Positions 1 through 8,699 are shown, counted from the first letter of the stretch. The stretch is DNA of 12,249 nt from Ramlibacter sp. (GCA_021156245.1 JAJNBO010000034.1:1-12249), one strand, 5' to 3'. Program-made: numbers and translations. Notes: generated by a model from the letters alone, not told the origin.

Positions 1-38
1 CGGCCGGCTGTTGCACCGTCTCGCCCTGGGCCTCGTTC

Positions 39-73
39 GCCCGTTCCGCTTGGCCTTGTTGCGCGGAACGGGC
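39..73 (-). terminator. Hairpin overlapping the barstar stop codon, possible terminator
   Basis: A perfect 11-bp inverted repeat (GCCCGTTCCGC at 39-49, its complement at 63-73) surrounds a 13-nt loop. The inner arm reaches the last base of the barstar stop codon. On the minus strand it would fold just after translation of the inhibitor ends. There is no U-run after it, so it is not a standard intrinsic terminator; it may instead protect the 3' end of the mRNA. I see no gene in bases 1-72. Confidence 0.4.
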
Positions 74-543
74 TACCGAAAAGAATAGAAACAGCGGAAG
101 GGTATCTTCCTGTCTGCCCAGAAGTCCGCGGTGTCGCGGAAGATGTCCAGCAGCTGCTCGCGGGCTTCCTTGTCGAACTTCCCGTTGGCCGGGATGTGCT
201 CCAGCACCACGATGAAGCCAGGCTGCGGGCCCGACTTGTGCAGCGGGTCGGTCATGCAGTCGTACAGCGCGTCGAAGTTCTTCCCGAAATGCTGGGGGAA
301 CGTGAACTGCTGGGCGATCATGTCCAGCACGTCCTGCTTGCTCTGGGCCGAGGCCAGGTTGGCATACAGGAAGTGGTGGCCGAGGGCGGTGGCCGTCTCC
401 TGCAGGTCGGACACGCGGAATGCGCGGATCGACTGCACGATGTTGCTGCGCACGCCCTTGATGGGCGTCTCGGAAATCTCGGGACGAAGTGGTTTTTCCA
501 TCTCCGTGTCTTTCTCGGTAGTCAAAAACAGGTCCCGCTTCAT
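73..543 (-). CDS. Barstar-family ribonuclease inhibitor (immunity protein)
   Basis: Predicted cytoplasmic inhibitor that binds and blocks a barnase/RNase Sa-type ribonuclease. The barstar fold covers about residues 38-156. The signature FGKNFDALYDCMTD (residues 86-99) aligns with the helix 2 region of Bacillus barstar, and D91 and D95 match its RNase-binding Asp35 and Asp39. The first ~37 residues are an extension beyond the classic ~90-residue inhibitor. The gene starts 9 nt after the stop of the RNase gene, and GGAG inside the last codons of that gene (556-559) can serve as its ribosome binding site, which implies coupled translation. An internal ATG at 501 (residue 15) is a possible alternative start and would still keep the whole domain. 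The pairing with a secreted RNase is the strongest support for an immunity role. Family assignment is firm; the specific partner is inferred from adjacency. Confidence 0.9.
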   Translation of the reverse strand: MKRDLFLTTEKDTEMEKPLRPEISETPIKGVRSNIVQSIRAFRVSDLQETATALGHHFLYANLASAQSKQDVLDMIAQQFTFPQHFGKNFDALYDCMTDPLHKSGPQPGFIVVLEHIPANGKFDKEAREQLLDIFRDTADFWADRKIPFRCFYSFR

Positions 544-552
544 TTGGGGGGT

Positions 553-954
553 TCACTCCACGATCTGGCGAAAACTGGCGTAGTGGTCAGCGGTGTAATA
601 ACAGGCATGCGGCGTCCGGGGCGGGCCACCGCATACGATGCGCCGGGCGCCCCGGTCGCGTGATCCAGGCGTCTTCACGGTGTATTCGCGGTAGTAGCCC
701 CGCTTCTCGATCGGGAGCAGGCGCTCCCGGTTGCCGAACACCGTGCCGTCCTTGTCGTACGGGAACGGTCCGCCCAGGCGGATCAGCTCATAAGTCTCCC
801 GGCCGTTGCGGGGCAGGTCGGTGACATGCACCGTCGCCGCTCCGTGACGCGATCCGTCCATCGGGCCCCGCGCTTGCGCGAAGGGGGCTGCGGCGACAGC
901 GACGGCCATCAAGGTGCTGGTGAGCACTAACTTGACGGACGCGAACCGAGCCAT
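553..954 (-). CDS. Secreted guanyl-specific ribonuclease (T1/Sa/barnase family)
   Basis: Predicted extracellular microbial RNase of the N1/T1 family, cutting single-stranded RNA after guanine in the known members. I chose the ATG at 954 (133 residues) over the longer frame opening at 1017 because AAGG lies 7 nt upstream and a signal peptide follows at once: MARF-SVKL, a hydrophobic stretch, then a likely cleavage after AQA (about residue 28). The mature part closely follows Streptomyces RNase Sa: GGPFPYDKDG, NRE, GYYREYTV, TPG, RGARRI and the closing YYTADHY. The expected catalytic set is present: Glu in YREYT (residue 90), Arg in RDRG (101) and ARRI (105), and His in ADHY (124), counted from this start. 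It is followed by a barstar gene, so the pair is a toxin with its inhibitor. The role could be nutrient scavenging or competition; the sequence does not decide. Base composition is lower in GC than the neighbouring genes. Confidence 0.88.
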   Translation of the reverse strand: MARFASVKLVLTSTLMAVAVAAAPFAQARGPMDGSRHGAATVHVTDLPRNGRETYELIRLGGPFPYDKDGTVFGNRERLLPIEKRGYYREYTVKTPGSRDRGARRIVCGGPPRTPHACYYTADHYASFRQIVE

Positions 955-994
955 GGACGGACCTTCTGGGGAGATCTTCACAAGGGACGCACAC

Positions 995-1010
995 TCCGGG
1001 TTTACCCGGA
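995..1010. promoter_or_regulatory. Inverted repeat upstream of the RNase gene
   Basis: Two 7-bp perfect arms (TCCGGGT at 995-1001 and ACCCGGA at 1004-1010) are separated by 2 nt, 41 nt before the RNase start codon. Position and symmetry would suit an operator for a dimeric regulator, or a small 5' leader hairpin. I could not identify a convincing sigma-70 promoter next to it, so the assignment is tentative. Confidence 0.3.
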
Positions 1011-1059
1011 ACTTCAAAGCGGGTTAGTGTGACCGATGTCCACCCAAAAGGCAAGCCGA

Positions 1060-1076
1060 TGCCCAATTTTTGGGCA
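1060..1076. repeat. Small hairpin in the maeB-RNase gap
   Basis: TGCCCAA (1060-1066) and TTGGGCA (1070-1076) form a perfect 7-bp stem with a 3-nt loop. It lies in the 187-nt gap between the RNase start (954) and the end of the maeB region (1142), on the path of transcription leaving maeB and upstream of the RNase gene. It may help termination or sit in the RNase leader; no U-run directly follows. Confidence 0.3.
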
Positions 1077-1102
1077 GCCAGCAAGGCCATTCGACAGCCG
1101 GT

Positions 1103-1122
1103 CACCAACTGAAAAGTTAGTG
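1103..1122 (-). terminator. Hairpin just after the original maeB stop, weak terminator candidate
   Basis: On the minus strand CACTAACT, loop TTTC, AGTTGGTG folds as an 8-bp stem with one G-U pair and a tetraloop. It begins 19 nt after the ancestral maeB stop codon at 1142. No U-tract follows, so it would be a weak or Rho-assisted terminator at best. Confidence 0.3.
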
Positions 1123-1215
1123 CCAGCTCTCTAGAATCGCTTTACCTGGCCGCGTTGGCGTCCGCGACCGTCAAGGCGGCCATGTTGACGATGCGCCGCA
1201 CGGTGGTGCTGGCCG

Positions 1216-3402
<2,187 letters not shown>

Positions 3403-3485
3403 GGGATCCAGTCTCCTGGGCGCCGGGGGCCGGTCGTCCGCTTGTTCTTGGAAAGGGCCTGCGATTGTAGACCTGGGGCACCAGC

Positions 3486-3511
3486 CCACTCGGGAAAACC
3501 CTCGCGAGTGG
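3486..3511. repeat. Hairpin A in the divergent maeB/operon gap
   Basis: CCACTC (3486-3491) pairs with GAGTGG (3506-3511), and inside it GGG (3492-3494) pairs with CCC (3499-3501) around an AAAA loop, leaving a 4-nt bulge. It lies 84-109 nt before the maeB start codon, in its probable leader or promoter region. Function unknown. Confidence 0.35.
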
Positions 3512-3520
3512 ATCCGCGTA

Positions 3521-3546
3521 GGCGGCGGGCAACAGCCGTCGCCGCC
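3521..3546. repeat. Hairpin B in the divergent maeB/operon gap
   Basis: GGCGGCG plus GGC (3521-3530), loop AACA, then GCC (3535-3537), a 2-nt bulge and CGCCGCC (3540-3546) give a 10-bp very GC-rich stem. It starts 9 nt after hairpin A. No U-run follows on either strand. A poor sigma-70-like match on the plus strand follows it (TTGTTG at 3557-3562, 17-nt spacer, TACATC at 3580-3585), which could serve the operon but is weak. Confidence 0.35.
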
Positions 3547-3664
3547 GGAACCGGAATTGTTGCGCATCCCCGTCGCACTTACATCTGCGGAGGCGCGCGC
3601 GCAGACACATCAATTAACATCTCGCTCAACAACGGATGAGTAGCTCCGGGAGGGGCGTGGATCA

Positions 3665-4399
3665 ATGGCTGTGCGCTTCGCAATCCGGGCTTGGGCGGCT
3701 TGCGCGCCAGCCCTCCAGGCGCCCGCGGACTGGCGGGCCTGGGCCCGTGCGCCACGCAGGCCCGAGGGGTTGCTCGAAGCGAAGCTCGAAGCGATGCCCG
3801 CCATGCAACGGCGGCGCCTGAACGCGCTGGGCCGCGCGGCCGCGCAGGCGGCGTGGGAATGCCATGCGCCATCGCCCGACGTCCCCGCCGTGTTCGCTTC
3901 CCGCTATGGCGATGCGCAACGCTGCCTGCACCTGCTCCAGGAATTCGCCGCGACCGGCGCCGCGTCTCCCGCGGACTTCACTTTCTCCGTGCACAACGCG
4001 ATCGGCGCGATGTATTCCATCAGCCGCGGCGACGCGGCCCCGTATTCCAGCATCGCGGCCGGCCCGGCCAGCGCCGCCGCCGGCGTGGTCGAGGCGTGTG
4101 CGCTGCTGGCGGACGGCGCGCCCGAAGTGCTGCTGGTCTGCTACGACGCGCCGCTGCCCGGTGCGTACGCGGCTTTCGAGGATGCGCCTTCGTGCAGCTA
4201 TGCCTGGGCGTGGAGCGTGACGGCGCCCGCGGCCGGCCAGCCGCACTTCACCCTGACGTGGACGGCGGGCGAGGTGGCGGCCGCGCCCGCGAACGACCTG
4301 CCGTTCGGGCTGGACGCGCTGCGCTTCGTGCTGTCCGGGCAGGACGCCTGGCAGGCGCCCGCCGGCGGTCGCACGTGGTCGTGGAGCCGCCATGCGTGA
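3665..4399 (+). CDS. Ketosynthase-like chain-length factor (N-terminal half domain)
   Basis: Recognised as the short beta-ketoacyl-synthase-like protein (Ketoacyl-synt_2 type, about 240 residues) that opens aryl polyene clusters; in the E. coli/Xenorhabdus system the equivalent, ApeC, acts as chain-length partner of an active ketosynthase. The signature is FTFSVHNAIGAMYSIS (105-120) followed by SSIAAGPASAAAGVVEA (128-144). Where active ketosynthases carry ACxSG with the catalytic cysteine, this protein has Gly133-Pro134, and the C-terminal half with the two active-site histidines is absent. It is therefore not expected to condense by itself. The ATG at 3665 has GGGAGGGG (3648-3654) upstream. 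It is the first gene of the operon and overlaps the next by 8 nt. Its active partner is not in the window and should be encoded downstream. Confidence 0.8.
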   Translation: MAVRFAIRAWAACAPALQAPADWRAWARAPRRPEGLLEAKLEAMPAMQRRRLNALGRAAAQAAWECHAPSPDVPAVFASRYGDAQRCLHLLQEFAATGAASPADFTFSVHNAIGAMYSISRGDAAPYSSIAAGPASAAAGVVEACALLADGAPEVLLVCYDAPLPGAYAAFEDAPSCSYAWAWSVTAPAAGQPHFTLTWTAGEVAAAPANDLPFGLDALRFVLSGQDAWQAPAGGRTWSWSRHA

Positions 4400-5171
4400 G
4401 CGCGCCGACCACGCCTGGCGCGTGTTTGCCACCGGCTTGTGCTTCGGCGTGTTCGGCGCCGGCAGCCTGCTGCTCGGCGTCCTGGTGTTCCCGCTGCTGA
4501 ACGTGTTCGTGCGCGACCGCGCGCGGCGTGCGCGGCTGGCGCGCCGCGTGATCCGCTTCACCTTCCGGCTGTTCGTCTCGATGATGCGCGCCACGGGCGT
4601 CATCACCGTCGAAGCGCATGGCCTGGACCGCCTGGCCGGCGGCGGCCGCCTGATCCTCGCCAACCACCCCACGCTCATCGACGTGGTGCTGCTGATGGCG
4701 CTGGTGGAGCGAGGCGATTGCGTCGTCAAGGGCGCCCTCAGCCGCAATCCCATCACGCGAGGCCCCGTGATCGCGGCCGGCTTCGTGTTCAACGACGACG
4801 GCGGCGAGGAGCTGCTGGCCGGCTGCATGCACTCCATGCGCACCGGCAACAACCTGATCATCTTCCCCGAAGGCACGCGCACCTCGCGCACCGAGCCCAT
4901 GCGCCTGCAGCGCGGGGCCGCGCGCGTGGCCGTGCACGGCGAAAAGGACATCACGCCGGTGCGCATCCGCTGCACGCCGGCCACGCTGGCCAAGGGCGAG
5001 AAGTGGTACCAGGTGCCGCTCGCGCGGCCGCACTTCTGCATCGAGGTGGACGAGACCATCGCCGTCTCGCCCTTCATCGCCGGCGCGCCCAGCCACGCCC
5101 TCGCGGCGCGGCACCTGAACCAGCACCTGACGGACTATTTTTCGAGAGAACACACACTTGCAAGCGCTTGA
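4392..5171 (+). CDS. 1-acylglycerol-3-phosphate-type acyltransferase (PlsC-like)
   Basis: Predicted membrane-associated acyltransferase that moves an acyl chain from ACP or CoA to a glycerol- or lipid-type acceptor. A hydrophobic N-terminal segment (about 12-40) is followed by the HX4D catalytic motif in NHPTLID (91-97, H92 and D97) and the acceptor-binding FPEGTR (158-163). Length, 259 residues, fits the family. The gene overlaps the preceding ORF by 8 nt and the following ACP gene by 14 nt, so it is a core operon member. In aryl polyene clusters the equivalent gene (apeD) sits in exactly this place and is thought to work on the polyene product or its lipid anchor. The specific acceptor cannot be told from sequence. 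Confidence 0.87.
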   Translation: MRERADHAWRVFATGLCFGVFGAGSLLLGVLVFPLLNVFVRDRARRARLARRVIRFTFRLFVSMMRATGVITVEAHGLDRLAGGGRLILANHPTLIDVVLLMALVERGDCVVKGALSRNPITRGPVIAAGFVFNDDGGEELLAGCMHSMRTGNNLIIFPEGTRTSRTEPMRLQRGAARVAVHGEKDITPVRIRCTPATLAKGEKWYQVPLARPHFCIEVDETIAVSPFIAGAPSHALAARHLNQHLTDYFSREHTLASA

Positions 5172-5427
5172 ACAAGAGATCAAGGAGCTGATCGTCTCGG
5201 CCCTGTCGCTGGAGGACGTGCGTCCCCAGGACATCGAGACCGACGCCCCGCTGTTCGTCGAGGGGCTGGGGCTCGATTCCATCGACGCCCTGGAACTCGG
5301 CGTCGCGCTGCAAAAGCGCTATGGCGTGGCGATGAGCGCCGACGCCGGCCAGACGCGCCAGCATTTCACCAGCGTCGCCACGCTCGCCCGCTTCGTTGCC
5401 GCGAGCCGTCCCCGCGGCGCGGCCTGA
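5158..5427 (+). CDS. Acyl carrier protein 1
   Basis: Small (89 residues) acyl carrier protein. The phosphopantetheine attachment site is Ser41 in GLGLDSIDALEL. It would carry the aryl starter or growing polyene as a thioester. The start is TTG at 5158, inside the end of the acyltransferase gene, with GAGAG (5144-5148) 9 nt upstream; no ATG fits the N-terminal helix as well. The unusual start and 14-nt overlap suggest translation coupled to the upstream gene. It corresponds by position to apeE. The C-terminal residues (SRPRGAA) are a disordered tail. Confidence 0.9.
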   Translation: MQALEQEIKELIVSALSLEDVRPQDIETDAPLFVEGLGLDSIDALELGVALQKRYGVAMSADAGQTRQHFTSVATLARFVAASRPRGAA

Positions 5428-5450
5428 ATCCACCGGAGGAGAGAACAACC

Positions 5451-5708
5451 ATGACCAAGGACGACATCCTCCGGCGCATCGCCGGCATCATGGAGGAAAC
5501 CTTCGAGATCGACCCGGCGAAGGTGACGCCCGGCGCGAAGCTGTACGACGACCTGGAGATCGACAGCATCGACGCCGTCGACCTGATCGTCCAGCTCAAG
5601 CCGCTGGTCGGCCGCCGCCTGGACCCCGAGGCTTTCAAGTCGGTACGCACTGTTGCGGATGTGGTGGACGCGCTGTTCGGCGTGTTGAACAATCCCACAC
5701 CCGCCTGA
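5451..5708 (+). CDS. Acyl carrier protein 2
   Basis: Second acyl carrier protein, 85 residues, with Ser39 in LEIDSIDAVDL as the phosphopantetheine site. It is clearly diverged from ACP 1 rather than a recent copy. The ATG has a strong GGAGGA (5435-5440) 10 nt upstream, in a 23-nt gap after ACP 1, so it may be made at a higher level than the coupled TTG-started ACP 1. Two ACPs in tandem are typical of aryl polyene clusters (apeE, apeF), where they are thought to take different loading and elongation roles. Which does which cannot be read here. Confidence 0.92.
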   Translation: MTKDDILRRIAGIMEETFEIDPAKVTPGAKLYDDLEIDSIDAVDLIVQLKPLVGRRLDPEAFKSVRTVADVVDALFGVLNNPTPA

Positions 5709-5720
5709 CCCTCCTGCCGC

Positions 5721-6278
5721 GTGCCCGCGTTCCAAGTCCTCCTGACGGCCGCGACCGTCGCTTACCCGCTGGTGGTCTACCTCGGCTTCGGCCGCTGGAG
5801 CCCGGCCTGGGTGGCTGCGGCGTTGGCGGCGCTGTTGTTCCTGAGGGCGTGGAGCGCGCGTGACGTGGTGTGGGCGGCGGCGGGCGCGGGCGCGCTGCTG
5901 CTCGGCCTGGCCGCGGAGCTGGGGGGCAGTTGGGTTCCGCTGAAGCTGTACCCCGTGATGGTCAGCGCGGTGCTGCTGGCCGTCTTCGGCTTCAGCCTCT
6001 GGCAGCCGCCCACCATCGTCGAACGCATTGCCCGGCTGCACGAGCCGCACCTGCCGCCGCAGGCGATCGCCTATACGCGCAAGGTCACGCTGGCCTGGTG
6101 CGGCTTTTTCATCGCCAATGGCGCCATCTCCGCCGCCACCGCGTTGTGGGCGAGCGAGGGCACCTGGGTCCTGTACAACGGCCTGCTGGCCTACGTGCTG
6201 ATCGGTGGCTTCTTCGCCATCGAATGGATGTTGCGGCAGCGCATGCGCGCCCGCGTCGCCGCCGGCTCCCATGACTGA
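5721..6278 (+). CDS. COG4648-like integral membrane protein of the polyene cluster
   Basis: A 185-residue hydrophobic protein with about five or six membrane segments (near 4-18, 28-41, 48-65, 71-90, 118-137 and 147-167). A conserved soluble piece, WQPPTIVERIARLHEPHLPPQAIAYTRKVT (in the span 94-123), separates the two halves. This pattern matches the membrane protein that lies between the ACPs and the AMP-ligase in aryl polyene clusters (apeG position); its role there is not established. The start GTG at 5721 is the first possible start after the ACP stop in this frame, 12 nt away, with no clear ribosome binding site, so coupling to ACP 2 is likely. It overlaps the next gene by 8 nt. Confidence 0.8.
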   Translation: MPAFQVLLTAATVAYPLVVYLGFGRWSPAWVAAALAALLFLRAWSARDVVWAAAGAGALLLGLAAELGGSWVPLKLYPVMVSAVLLAVFGFSLWQPPTIVERIARLHEPHLPPQAIAYTRKVTLAWCGFFIANGAISAATALWASEGTWVLYNGLLAYVLIGGFFAIEWMLRQRMRARVAAGSHD

Positions 6279-7962
6279 CTGGCTGTCCCTCACGCGGGTC
6301 GGGCTGGCCGGCCCGGCCGGGCGCGCCGTGGCCGTGCGCAACGGCGAGCTGCTGCCGCACGCGCGCTTTGCCGCCGACGTGGCGCGCTGGCAGGCAGCCT
6401 TCGCGTCGGTCCGCGGATCGCGCATCGCGGTCTATTTCGACGACAGCTACGACTTCGCTTGCGCGCTGTTCGGCGCCTGGCATGCCGGCAAGGTGGCGGT
6501 GCTGCCCGGCGACGCGCAGCCGGCCACGCTGGAAACGCTGCTGCCGCAAGTGGATGCCTGTGCGGGCGACTTGCCCGGGAGCTTGCGTCCCGCGGCCGAG
6601 GCCGGCGCGCCTTTGTCCCCGCTCGACCTGCGCGAGACGCTCGCGGTGATCTACACCTCGGGCTCCAGCGGCCGCCCGCTCGCGCTGCAGAAGCGGCTGG
6701 CGCAGCTCGAGGCCGAAGTGCAGCACCTGGAAGCGGTGTTCGGCGCCCGGCTCGACGAGGACGGCGCACCCTCGATCCATTCCACGGTGTCGCACCAGCA
6801 CATCTACGGCCTGCTCTTCCTGGTCGCATGGCCGCTCGCGGCCGGCCGCGTGGTCGCGGTCGAGAAGATCGCCTACCCGGAGCAGATGGCCGAGCGTCTC
6901 GGTCCCGCGCCTTCGGTGCTGGTCTCCAGCCCGGCCCACTTGCGGCGGCTGCCGGAGGGGCTGGACTGGACGCCAGCGCGCGGGGGCTTGCGTTCCATCT
7001 TCTCGTCGGGCGGCCCACTGCCGCCGGAGGCGTCGGAACAGGCGCATGCGCTGACCGGGCAGTCGCCGATCGAGGTGTACGGCAGCTCGGAAACCGGCGG
7101 CGTCGCCTGGCGGCAGCGCGCCCTGCATGGCGACGCCTGGACGCCGCTACCGGACGTCAAGTGGCGCCTGAAGGACGACACGCTGTGCGTGAAGTCCACC
7201 CACCTCGACGGCGATGACTGGTGGGAAACCTCGGACCGCGCGAAGGCGCTGGACGATGGCCGCTTCGTGCTGCAGGGCCGCGCCGACCGCATCGCCAAGG
7301 TCGCCGAGAAGCGCGTGTCGCTCGTCGCGATGGAAGAAGCCCTGGTCGCCACCGGCCTGCTGGTCGAGGCCCGGACCCTGATGGTGGAAGACACGCTCGG
7401 CCCGCGGCTCGCCGTGGTGGGCGTGCCGAGCGCCGCGGGCACCGAGCTGCTCAAGACGCAAGGCAAGCGGGCACTGAACGACCGGCTGCGGGCGGAGCTG
7501 CTGCGCGGCTTCGAACGCGTGGTGCTGCCGCGGCGCTTCCGCTACCTGCGCGAGCTGCCGGTCAACACGCAGGGCAAGGCCACGGAGGCGCTGCTGTCCA
7601 TGCTGTTCAAGCCGGAGCTCCCGCCGGTGCAGTGGCGCGATCGCCGGCTGCCGCAGGCCGCGCTCAGCCTGGAGATCGTGCCGCAGCTGCGCGTGCTGGA
7701 GGGCCACTTCCCCGGTGCGCCGGTGCTGCCGGGCGTCGTGCAGCTCGATTGGGCGATCGCGTTCGCGCGCCAGGCGTTTCCCGGCATGCCCCCGCGCTTC
7801 CTGCGCGTGGACCAATTGAAGTTCCAGCAGCCGGTGCTGCCGCCGTTGCAACTGGAATTGGCCATGGAATGGAGCGCCGAGGCCGGGCACCTGTCGTTTC
7901 GCTACAGCTCGCAGCACGGCGCGCATTCCAGCGGCCGCGTGATGTTCGGGGACAGGCCATGA
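6271..7962 (+). CDS. Fused AMP-dependent ligase and FabA/FabZ-like dehydratase
   Basis: Bifunctional 563-residue protein. Residues 1 to about 450 form an ANL adenylating domain that would activate an aryl or acyl acid as its adenylate and load it on an ACP: YTSGSSGRP (128-136), FSSGGPLPPE (244-253), YGSSETGG (270-277), WETSDRA (318-324) and the C-terminal NTQGK with Lys436. The usual lysine after GxP in the first motif is Leu137. Residues from about 455 to the end form a single hotdog dehydratase domain with LEGHFPGAPVLPGVVQLDWA split around His479 and Asp493, a His/Asp pair 14 residues apart as in FabA (FabZ has Glu). In E. coli the two functions are separate ApeH and ApeI. I took ATG 6271, not the earlier frame opening, because it gives the natural domain start and overlaps the upstream stop by 8 nt. 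It ends in an ATGA overlap with the glycosyltransferase gene. Confidence 0.87.
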   Translation: MTDWLSLTRVGLAGPAGRAVAVRNGELLPHARFAADVARWQAAFASVRGSRIAVYFDDSYDFACALFGAWHAGKVAVLPGDAQPATLETLLPQVDACAGDLPGSLRPAAEAGAPLSPLDLRETLAVIYTSGSSGRPLALQKRLAQLEAEVQHLEAVFGARLDEDGAPSIHSTVSHQHIYGLLFLVAWPLAAGRVVAVEKIAYPEQMAERLGPAPSVLVSSPAHLRRLPEGLDWTPARGGLRSIFSSGGPLPPEASEQAHALTGQSPIEVYGSSETGGVAWRQRALHGDAWTPLPDVKWRLKDDTLCVKSTHLDGDDWWETSDRAKALDDGRFVLQGRADRIAKVAEKRVSLVAMEEALVATGLLVEARTLMVEDTLGPRLAVVGVPSAAGTELLKTQGKRALNDRLRAELLRGFERVVLPRRFRYLRELPVNTQGKATEALLSMLFKPELPPVQWRDRRLPQAALSLEIVPQLRVLEGHFPGAPVLPGVVQLDWAIAFARQAFPGMPPRFLRVDQLKFQQPVLPPLQLELAMEWSAEAGHLSFRYSSQHGAHSSGRVMFGDRP

Positions 7963-8699
7963 TGGATCCGGTGGCGGTCGTCCCGGTCTACGACCATCCC
8001 GCGACCATCGGCGCGGTCACGCGCCAGATCCTGTCGCACGGGCTGCGCTGCATCCTGGTGGACGATGGCAGCAGCGTCGAATGCGCGCGCGTGCTGGACC
8101 GCCTGGTGGACGAACACTCCACCCGCGTCGGGCTGGTGCGGCTGCCCCGCAACCAGGGCAAGGGCGCGGCGATGGTGGCCGGCTTCCGCGCCGCCGCCGC
8201 GCGCGGCCACACGCACGTGCTGCAGATCGACGCCGACGGCCAGCATGCGGCGGCCGACATCCCGCTGTTCCTCGATCAGGCACGGCGAAGCCCGGACGCC
8301 GTCATCGCCGGCTGCCCCGTGTATGACGAGAGCGTGCCGCGCGCGCGCCTGTACGGCCGCTACGCAACGCACGTCTGGGTCTGGATCAACACGCTGTCGC
8401 TCGACATCCGCGATTCGATGTGCGGCTTCCGCGTGTACCCGCTAGGCAGCCTGCTGCCGCTGCTGGATGCGACGCGCATCGGCCGGCGCATGGACTTCGA
8501 CAGCGACGTGATCGTCCGTCTGCACTGGCGCGGCGTTCCCGTGGTGAACCAGCCGACCCGCGTGACCTATCCGCAGGACGGCGTGTCGCACTTCCGCATG
8601 CTGCGCGACAACGCGCGCATCTCGCTGATGCATGCGCGCCTGTTCGCCGGCATGCTGCTGCGCTCCCCGTTGCTGCTGTGGCGCAAGGTGGCGGCATGA
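7959..8699 (+). CDS. Family 2 glycosyltransferase
   Basis: Predicted inverting glycosyltransferase of the GT-A fold, 246 residues, resembling polyprenol-phosphate mannosyl/glucosyltransferases. The N-terminal VAVVPVYDHPATI leads to DDGS (35-38, nucleotide binding), then QIDADGQH (89-96) holds the metal-binding DxD-like aspartates, and SMCGFRVYPL with RMDFDSDV follow in the acceptor half. There is no long C-terminal membrane region. The start ATG 7959 overlaps the previous stop (ATGA). In E. coli-type ape clusters this activity is the N-terminal part of a glycosyltransferase-acyltransferase fusion (ApeJ); here it is a free-standing gene. A role in glycosylating the polyene or its lipid carrier is inferred from context only. 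Confidence 0.87.
   Translation: MMDPVAVVPVYDHPATIGAVTRQILSHGLRCILVDDGSSVECARVLDRLVDEHSTRVGLVRLPRNQGKGAAMVAGFRAAAARGHTHVLQIDADGQHAAADIPLFLDQARRSPDAVIAGCPVYDESVPRARLYGRYATHVWVWINTLSLDIRDSMCGFRVYPLGSLLPLLDATRIGRRMDFDSDVIVRLHWRGVPVVNQPTRVTYPQDGVSHFRMLRDNARISLMHARLFAGMLLRSPLLLWRKVAA

Noticed and set aside
955..1017. Longer N-terminus of the RNase starting at 1017
   Set aside because: It would put 21 polar residues before a good signal peptide, and AAGG is placed correctly for the ATG at 954.
3662..5077. Minus-strand 471-codon frame under the first operon genes
   Set aside because: Arginine-rich shadow with no domain signature; the plus strand carries the ketosynthase-like and acyltransferase genes with clear motifs.
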